This document shows, piece by piece, positions 57,948 to 64,000 of a stretch of DNA of 64,000 bases. The stretch lies in assembly GCF_040869045.1 (NCBI RefSeq), contig NC_090324.1, forward strand, positions 192,508,028 through 192,572,027. Reading direction: 5' to 3'. Source of the stretch: Eurosta solidaginis. Lineage: Eukaryota; Arthropoda; Insecta; Diptera; Tephritidae. The translations under genes were made by a program, and so were the position numbers. The notes under the pieces are model-generated. The model made no database searches, was not told the DNA's origin, and saw only the letters and a program-made list of their open reading frames with translations. Each line of letters begins with the position of its first letter. The first letter of the stretch is position 1.

Positions 57948-60473
57948 CTAAAGCGGGTCAAACCACCTCGTGGAAATTATAAATTTTGCCAGAGCCTTAA
58001 CTTCATAGCAAGAGACCTCAGCTAGGTCATGTGGAAAAGGTTTACCGAGGATAGCCATCCTACGCCTACTAAGCGCTGGACAGTGACATAGAAGGTGCTG
58101 GACGCTCTCTTCCTCCTCTGTACATCTGCAGCTGCGACAAAAGTCGAAGGTCGCTACCCCCATTCTAGCACCGTGCGTGCCTATTAAGCAATGCCCTGTT
58201 AGAACCCTTATCAGGGACGATAGAGCTGATTTGTTTAGAGTCAGAAGCGCTTCTGTGCGCCCCTTGTCATATGAGGGCCAGGTTTGCCTGGATGTCTCAC
58301 ACGAAGATATGACTGACCATAGTCCATTTGCGATTCTTAAAGTGCTTGTGCTCACACGAAGCCTGAAAGTGGCCATGGGTATGCCTACCGAATCATTTCC
58401 CGGAATGATATGGTCGGTGGTGCCCCTTCTGGCCAGCTCGTCTGCTCTGCAATTGCCTTCGATATCACTGTGCCCAGGTACCCATATAAGGCTGATACTG
58501 AAGTGCTGAGCCATCTCGTTAAGAGATCTGCGGCATTCAGTGACCGAATTTGCGTTGTCGACGAATGAGTCCAGGGCCTTTAATGCGGCCTGGCTGTCTG
58601 AGAAAATAAACACCCGTTTATCATCCTTAGGCATAGACCCGAGATAGTTCACAGCCCTGTGTATTGCCAGCATTTCCGCTTGGTAAACACTACAGTGATC
58701 CGGTAGGCGAAAAGAGACCTCTAGACCCAGATCCGGCGAAAAAAAGCCAGCTCCCACCTTCCCGTCAAGCTTAGAACCATCCGTGAATATGTTGATGGCA
58801 CCCGGTACCGTATGTTGTCTGGTATTCCAGTCCTGTCGCGATGGTATATATATACTGTAATTTTTAACGAAGACGTTATTTGGCATGCAGTAGTCAGTGC
58901 GCGCCGGTGTTGGGACTGGGGCGCTCGTGCCCAGGTTTGTCGCGTGTCCACCAGATCCGTTTGACCAGAGACCTGTTTCCCTTATGCGTAGAGCGGCGAT
59001 GACCGCTATTTCCTTCGCCACCAGGTCAAGAGGTGGAAGGTATAGCATTGTGTTAAGTTCTTCAGATGGAGTGGAGCCGAGAGCCCCGGTGATGCAGAGT
59101 TCCGAAACCTGTTGCACCTTTTGAAGCGTCTTAAGATAGGTAGTTTTAGCTAGTGCAGGCCACCAGACTAAGGCACCATAAAGAAGAATCGGGCGCACAA
59201 TGGCTGTATAAATCCAGTATGTCACCTTGGGGGAGAATCCCCAGGAGGTGCCAATTGCCCTCTTGCAGGTGAACAGCGCTGCTGCTGCCTTTTTGCATCG
59301 CTCCACTATATGGTCATTCCACAATAGCTTCCTATCCAGAATTACACCCAAATACTTGACTCGATCGCTAAACGCTAAAACCGTACCCCCAACTCTTGGC
59401 GGTGTTAGATTTGGCACCTTATACCTCCTCGTGAAGAGGACAAGCTCGGTTGTGTCCGGGTTCACTTCTAAGCTTGTAGCTGTGGCCCAGTGCGAGATTT
59501 TGGATAGTGTCCCTTCCATTAGGTTGCAAAGAGTTTGCGGAAATTTCCCCCGCATGGTGACGCAGATGTCATCTGCATACGCGATCACTTGGTGACCTTC
59601 CGATTCCATGAGGCGGAGTAGTTGGTTGACGGTAACCACCCAAAGTAGCGGAGAGAGAACACCTCCCTGCGGAGTCCCTCTGCCGACCGGTCTGCGGATC
59701 ACACATCCACCTAGCTCAGTTTTAATCTGCCTACGCGTAAGCAGATTGTATATAAACTCCACCAGGCACGCGTCCACCCCCAGATCGGTCAGCACCGAGG
59801 TGATGGACTCAGGGAGAACGTTGTTGAAAGCACCCGCTATATCTAGGAATGCCACCAATGTGTATTCCTTGAGGTCTAGCGACCTTTCGATAGCGGATAC
59901 CAGTGAGTGCAAGGCCGTGTCAGTTGACCTGCCCTTAGTATAGGCATGCTGTGCTTGCGAAAGAAGCGACGGCTCAATCCTCCTCCTGATGTGATCCTCT
60001 AGAAGTCTTTCAAGTGCTTTAAGCAGAAAAGAAGAAAGGCTTATAAGCCTATAATCATTTGGTTTAGGGTGGGAGGCATTCCCTGCCTTGGGAATAAATA
60101 CCACGTTGACTCCCCTCCACGATACTGGTACGTAATTTAGCCTAAGACAACCTATAAACATCCCTTTAATCCAGGGAATTATAAGTTCGGCAGTATACTG
60201 GAGCTGAGCCGGAAAGATTCCATCCGGCCCCGGCGATTTGTAGGGCTTGAAGGTCTGTAATGCCCAATCTATCCTTTTATCGTCTGTGATTTCGCTTATC
60301 AGCTGATCATTAGGTGACCCTCCGCTGACAAAACTTGAAGACACGCCCGTTCCTGCTGGGAAGTGCGTATCCATTAGCAGATTTATGGTTTCAGCGCTGG
60401 AGTCCGTCCAGTGCCCATCCGGCTTTTGGACGTAACTTAGCTGAGTTGGAGATTTTGATAGCACCTTCCTCAA
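57948..60473 (-). CDS. LOA-clade ORF2: reverse transcriptase, RNase H, zinc knuckle
   Basis: An uninterrupted 841-codon frame, the longest in the window. The listed start (60473) is only the first ATG after a frameshift; true ORF2 reads from further upstream. RT motif A is VAFLDIAGAFNNV (D211), GRGTPQGGVLSPLLW is at about 264-278, and the YADD box is 299-302. RNase H has D565 (FTDGSKLDG), E600 (QAEML), D626 (FSDSQAA) and H668/D678 (PGHSDIEGNCRADELA). The C-terminal knuckle has Cys779, Cys782, His793 and Cys798. All catalytic residues are present, so it is recently inserted or conserved until recently, though the upstream lesions break the full protein. Confidence 0.9.
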   Translation of the reverse strand: MRKVLSKSPTQLSYVQKPDGHWTDSSAETINLLMDTHFPAGTGVSSSFVSGGSPNDQLISEITDDKRIDWALQTFKPYKSPGPDGIFPAQLQYTAELIIPWIKGMFIGCLRLNYVPVSWRGVNVVFIPKAGNASHPKPNDYRLISLSSFLLKALERLLEDHIRRRIEPSLLSQAQHAYTKGRSTDTALHSLVSAIERSLDLKEYTLVAFLDIAGAFNNVLPESITSVLTDLGVDACLVEFIYNLLTRRQIKTELGGCVIRRPVGRGTPQGGVLSPLLWVVTVNQLLRLMESEGHQVIAYADDICVTMRGKFPQTLCNLMEGTLSKISHWATATSLEVNPDTTELVLFTRRYKVPNLTPPRVGGTVLAFSDRVKYLGVILDRKLLWNDHIVERCKKAAAALFTCKRAIGTSWGFSPKVTYWIYTAIVRPILLYGALVWWPALAKTTYLKTLQKVQQVSELCITGALGSTPSEELNTMLYLPPLDLVAKEIAVIAALRIRETGLWSNGSGGHATNLGTSAPVPTPARTDYCMPNNVFVKNYSIYIPSRQDWNTRQHTVPGAINIFTDGSKLDGKVGAGFFSPDLGLEVSFRLPDHCSVYQAEMLAIHRAVNYLGSMPKDDKRVFIFSDSQAALKALDSFVDNANSVTECRRSLNEMAQHFSISLIWVPGHSDIEGNCRADELARRGTTDHIIPGNDSVGIPMATFRLRVSTSTLRIANGLWSVISSCETSRQTWPSYDKGRTEALLTLNKSALSSLIRVLTGHCLIGTHGARMGVATFDFCRSCRCTEEEESVQHLLCHCPALSRRRMAILGKPFPHDLAEVSCYEVKALAKFIISTRWFDPL

Positions 60474-61548
60474 CCGGGAGGCCGCGGATGCGGATTCAAT
60501 CCTACCGCAGAAATCTCTCCAGGAGGTTCGCTTTCCATTCCGGATTGCTTTTTATATATATTTATCTTCGCTTTATAAGCAGCCCATGAGGATTCATGTC
60601 CATCATGCTTTGCTTTATTGAAGGCCGCCCTACATGACTTTCTAAGTTTATCAAGATCAGCCGACCACCATGGTGGTTTGTGTGTTTCCAAAACCTTTTT
60701 AGCCGGGCAAGCCCCATCTAAAGCATTCCTACAATTTTTACTGAAATTGTTTACAAACAAGTCCAGCTCCTCCTCGCTTTCTGGGACTCGTACCTCCTCA
60801 GATAGCTTTTTACCTACAATCTTCTTATAGTAGCCCCAGTTAGTTCTTCTAATGTTTTGTATATACTTGGGACTTGCGTGCACCTGCGATATAGAAAAAC
60901 TTATATATCTATGGTCAGAAAAGTAGTGCTCCTTTAGAACCCTCCAAGAAACGATAAGGTCACTGAAAGAGTCTGCGACCAGTGTTATGTCAAGGACCTC
61001 TTTGCGGTTCCTCGTAATGAAAGTGGGATCATTTCCCCTATTACATATACTCAGGTTAGTGCCTAACAGATAGTTGAATAGAGACTCACCTCGGTCATTT
61101 GTATCTCTGCTGCCCCTGCTCGTTTCGTGGATTTGCCGCTCTCACGAACTCCTTGAAATTATCCGGTGATAATGAGCCTTGGTGATCGTGCGCTAGGTAG
61201 AAGGAGGCGAGTTTAAAGCACCTCCCTAGCCCCTCGACGCTGACCGCTGTCAAATCCCCTTCGCTATAGTTGGGTAGAAGAAAAACATTAAGAGTAGGCT
61301 TAGCCAATATACATGTGCGAGGCTTACCCTTTTCCTGAGCGCTATAAAGCTTATACGCTGGTGTCCGCAGGCCACATATCCTATTGCCAGTGATCCACGG
61401 CTCCTGGACTAGAACGATGTCTACCACACCTGAAGACAGGTGCAGTAGGAGTGCAGCTGATGCTGCTTTGCAGTGATGCAGGTTTATTTGGAGGACCCGG
61501 ATCACTGATTGTTTGTGCTCTCCCCCGTGAGCGTCGCGTCGGAATCGC
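60474..61548 (-). pseudogene. LOA ORF2 endonuclease and linker, broken
   Basis: 61548-61095 encodes the endonuclease start: VIRVLQINLHHCKAASAALL, DIVLVQEPWITGN, and a stretch to FKEFVRAANPRNEQ. A small deletion near 61130 removes the DAN-type box. The frame shifts to DTNDRGESLFNYLLGTNLSI, and continues with TRNRKEVLDITLVADS and HYFSDHRYISFSI (the SDH box). 60883-60470 covers the linker (KPPWWSADLDKLRKSCRAAF), and a one-base shift near 60545 leads into the RT frame. Nicking activity is unlikely given the missing box. Confidence 0.75.
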
Positions 61549-61660
61549 ACATTAACAAGGATAAAAAAATACGTTGAAGTTCTTCAGTCTCTTGTAATAT
61601 CACAATATAACAAATACATGGGAGGTGTACCCATTTGGGAACAAATCTTTCAGATGCAAT
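61549..61660 (+). pseudogene. piggyBac-like transposase, piece after the LOA insertion
   Basis: Reads KKYVEVLQSLVISQYNKYMG and then GVPIWEQIF. QYNKYMGGV is the conserved block after the third catalytic Asp in piggyBac transposases (usually YNxxMGGVD). Sequence ends at the next repeat; the Cys-rich C-terminus is not present. Confidence 0.7.
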
Positions 61661-61671
61661 AAAATATATTA

Positions 61672-62177
61672 TACTAGAAAACCCGGCGGACGTTGTCCTG
61701 CCCTAAATTTGGCCTATCTGTATACATTTTAATAAGCTTTTTAAATCTGACTCTGCCCCCCCCCCCCTCTTCACTTTTTCCTAATCCTTTTATTCACTCC
61801 TCCCTCCGTCTTTTTCGCTTCATCTATCTCCATCTTCGTCTCATTCGTTCTCTTTCTTAATATCCTTCTCTCTTTTCTCTTCTCTCAATTTCTTCTCATT
61901 CTTCTGCATCCCCTATTGCCTGTCCCAGAGAGTGGTATGTATTTTATTCCAGTCCCAGTCCCAGTCCCAGTCCCACTCCGAGTCTCAGTCCCAGTTCTAG
62001 TCCTAATCCCAGTCCCAGTTCGTCTCTGGATAATATATTACTCTATACTAAAGCACTCATCTACAGCTTTCATTTGATATCCATATTGTATACACACTGT
62101 CTAGGCATTCACTGGCCCACGTTTTGGCCTATATCTCGAGACCCTAGTCACCCAGGGGTATGAAAATTACCCTCTAC
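61672..62177 (-). mobile_element. Array-type interspersed repeat, second copy (reverse orientation)
   Basis: The left end is TATACTAGAAAACCCGGCGG, followed by a C10+ run, a long pyrimidine tract (61780-61910) and a CCCAGT simple repeat (61950-62015). One unit of the 129-bp array follows (GGCCTATATCTCGAGACCCTAG at about 62127). It is the reverse complement of the organisation at 9850-11600. The array side abuts a hAT tip. Confidence 0.55.
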
Positions 62178-62268
62178 ACAACTAAAGACTCTCCTGAATT
62201 AAAAAAAATGTCATAGCACCTCTAAATCGCGGGCCCCTCAGAAACTACCCACCCTCTCGGCGGGCCTG
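62178..62268. mobile_element. Solo terminal fragment of the hAT family
   Basis: ACAACTAAAGACTCTCCTG through CACCTCTAAATCGCGGGCCC to CGGGCCTG repeats the right end of the hAT at 13922-14044, slightly shortened. Only the tip is present; no transposase lies beside it. Confidence 0.75.
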
Positions 62269-62689
62269 GTGATGTGCTATACTTGATATCATTCGCTATA
62301 ATATTTTTTATTGATAAGCAGGTTGTTTAATTAAACACCAAGCAATTACACGGAAGTATATCCGCACCACCTGAAAATATGAGTGCCACTGCGTATACGT
62401 AACATTTTATTATTACGCATAAACAAATAAAAAAATTTGCAATAAAATAATATTGCGACTATAAATTGAGATATAACCTATCCTATGTCTCAAGTTAGAC
62501 CAAACTACATACGGGGTGCAAAACAAATTCAAAATCGGTTCAGTAGTTTAGGAGTTCATCGCTGCCGAAAATGTTGTGACACGTGTTTTTTATATATTAA
62601 GATATGAAGTATTAAAAAAAATGTTTGTGCATTAGTCTCTATATTTTGGCCCATACTAACAGAAAAAGATGAAAAAAGCGAAACAAAAG
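62269..62689. other. AT-rich stretch with an interspersed-repeat end
   Basis: 62530-62607 reads CAAAATCGGTTCAGTAGTTT to TTTTTATATATTAAGATA, a 3'-end style common on insect non-coding repeats. It may be the far end of the element that starts at 61672. No gene. Confidence 0.4.
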
Positions 62690-63527
62690 TTGATGCGCCA
62701 ATCTTTCAATGTCCAACGCGACCTCCTGCAAATGTCTCATTAGCTTTTTGGTAACGGTTTTGCAATTTTATTTGGTGTTTTGCTTCCTGTGTTCGCTTCT
62801 GTATCGCCTTTCTATAGCGTGCATTAATGTTTCGCTCTCCCCCTGGAATGGTCTGTAAGATCTCTGCACCAGATTCTATTAACGCTACGAACAAATGCAG
62901 GCATTCCAGTTGTTCGTTGCTGACGTCTTCTCGGATTGGAGCTTAAATACCTTGAAAGAAAAAGAGCCGTCAAAAGATGGAATTTTTACCTTCGGATTGC
63001 TTCCTGGAATAGCTGGGCGATTTAGTTGTAACTGCTCCATACGACATTTACATAATCGACTTCTGCCTGAAATTGAGCGGTTTTTATATCCTGCGCTTCC
63101 TGTTTTGACAACTGCGAGGATATGCGAGCCTCTTGTGCTTTCAACTGCTCGGCCATATATGTCTTCTGTTCTTCTAGGTGAGATGAAATATCCGTTGAAA
63201 TTTGTGATGATATTTCTGAAATTCGTGTCTTCTGTTCTTTTCTTCCAGTTGAGATTTCATTGTCGATGTTTGAGAAGACGTTGCAGCCAATATTATGTTC
63301 AAGTCTGTGTTCGCCATTGTCTGCACTGTTTCGTTTTTCTCCTACATTTTTGTTGTTGTCTCGTCGCTATCAAGATGAAAGACATACTCTTCAACATTAA
63401 TTCCTTGCGAATTCATAACGTTTCGTAACCGTTCTTGAAGTTCGGACTTATTGCCGGTTGTATTCAATCCACGGTTCTCCAACTCCTTTTTGAGGTGCTG
63501 GATTTTCAAGTCACTTACCTTGGCCAT
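62690..63527 (-). pseudogene. Ty3/gypsy gag with clear SAP motif
   Basis: The ATG at 63527 starts KVSDLKIQHLKKELENRGL and NTTGNKSELQERLRN, a textbook SAP helix-extended loop-helix. It stops after 61 codons. It continues in shifted frames with a coiled, Q/S/E-rich segment (SSHLEEQKTYMAEQLKAQ), then ESGAEILQTIPG, and INARYRKAIQ with IKLQNRYQKANETF, matching the capsid end seen in gypsy gags. No protease follows before 62690. Related in plan to the gag at 8854 but on the other strand. Confidence 0.75.
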
Positions 63528-64000
63528 GTCCTCGTTGTCCTCTGGAGTTTATTCAACAATTTCTCTTCTGATACCAATGGTAATGAGTTTTTAGAAATTC
63601 TGTACATTTTCCAGCTTCTGTTAACGTTCGAATCTCAGAACTGTCGAACAAAAACTCAAATATTCAATATAACAAAACGTTCTTTATGCGACTTTTTTGG
63701 GAGTAGTACTTCACAATTATCGCGTACTTCACTACAGCGTGTTAAAATACAACTGGTTGACTATTCCTTAGCTTGCGGTGCTTTAATGCCCGCTGTTGCC
63801 TCGTTCACATATTTATCCTAAGGTCTAGACTTTTCACGAACATGCCTTCTGGAACAGTGTGAGTAACAACTTCTGCCCTTTGCTGCTGATAACTTGATCT
63901 GTGATTGTTTGTCTTTATTCAAAATGCTGGTTATGTGTATGTGTGGCTACTTGCTTTAATAATAATAATACCGAACGCTTAATACCCTCCAAAGCCCGCC
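63528..64000. other. Upstream flank of the second SAP-gag
   Basis: Probably leader and possibly LTR of that gypsy element. (AAT)n occurs near 63957-63970. The 128-codon plus-strand ORF (63435-63821) runs antisense across the SAP frame and is not supported. Confidence 0.3.

Larger units (their letters stand above)
57837..61548 (-). mobile_element. LOA-clade non-LTR retrotransposon, 5'-truncated
   Basis: ACATTA is present on both sides (57831-57836 and 61549-61554), and the piggyBac frame rejoins across it, which fixes the ends. On the minus strand it starts inside the endonuclease, runs through RT and RNase H, and ends in a ~110-base 3' UTR finishing near CAACCTAACCTA. ORF1 is absent. RNase H plus an endonuclease beginning LQINLHHCKAASAALL suggest the LOA clade (known family trait). 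Confidence 0.8.

Noticed and set aside
58177..60589. Plus-strand ORFs of 75-122 codons across the LOA element
   Set aside because: Antisense shadows of the 841-codon RT/RNase H frame.
62895..63821. 177- and 128-codon plus-strand ORFs
   Set aside because: They lie antisense to the SAP-gag, whose motif on the minus strand is clear; no domain on the plus strand.
1..64000. Host protein-coding gene, tRNA or rRNA
   Set aside because: I looked on both strands and found only mobile-element proteins; nothing had intron-exon structure or RNA folds I could support, apart from the weak SINE-like boxes at 48423.

Overview
This window looks like intergenic, transposon-saturated DNA from a higher fly. The mix of families suggests a tephritid fruit fly: Ty3/gypsy, BEL/Pao, LOA-clade and Jockey-like LINEs, Helitrons, hAT, PIF/Harbinger and piggyBac remnants, plus abundant DINE-1-like repeats. 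The species assignment is recollection and inference, not a search result. I see no convincing host gene, no RNA gene and no CRISPR array. Every coding stretch I recognise belongs to a mobile element, and nearly all carry stops, frameshifts or deletions.

Layout. 1-234 is the tail of an unidentified basic ORF. 285-3511 is the first of four DINE-1-like elements (the others are 15469-19103, 19109-22096 and the 5'-truncated 48556-50276); each carries a tandem array of a ~130-bp unit. 3512-8853 is mostly AT-rich DNA with two inverted-repeat MITE candidates and a decayed LINE (6448-7720). 8854-15349 is a Ty3/gypsy remnant with a SAP-like gag. It is split by a 4.6-kb hAT element (9468-14044) that itself hosts a repeat with a 129-bp array. 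22427-27715 is one long interspersed element filled with a 4.3-kb satellite. 28560-33357 is a patchwork of gypsy RT, Helitron helicase, and a Jockey-like RT containing a Harbinger remnant.

33442-46210 is a 12.8-kb BEL/Pao retrotransposon on the minus strand, with two ~715-bp LTRs, a 5-bp target duplication (ATTCT) and a primer-binding site. It has a 1,073-bp tandem duplication in its integrase end and a non-LTR element inserted in its leader. 46211-51690 holds two Helitron Rep fragments in inverted orientation around the fourth DINE-like copy. 53500-55760 is a deleted gypsy element (minus). 56101-61660 is a piggyBac-like pseudogene split by a 5'-truncated LOA-clade element whose 841-residue RT/RNase H ORF is the longest open frame here. 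61672-64000 has another array-type repeat, a hAT tip and a second SAP-gag remnant.

How the parts relate: the elements are nested, so relative ages can be read off. hAT is younger than the gypsy it splits. LOA is younger than piggyBac. BEL is younger than the Jockey/Helitron junction it entered, and the non-LTR element is younger than BEL. The most unusual structural theme is that two differently bounded repeat families carry related 129/130-bp tandem units.
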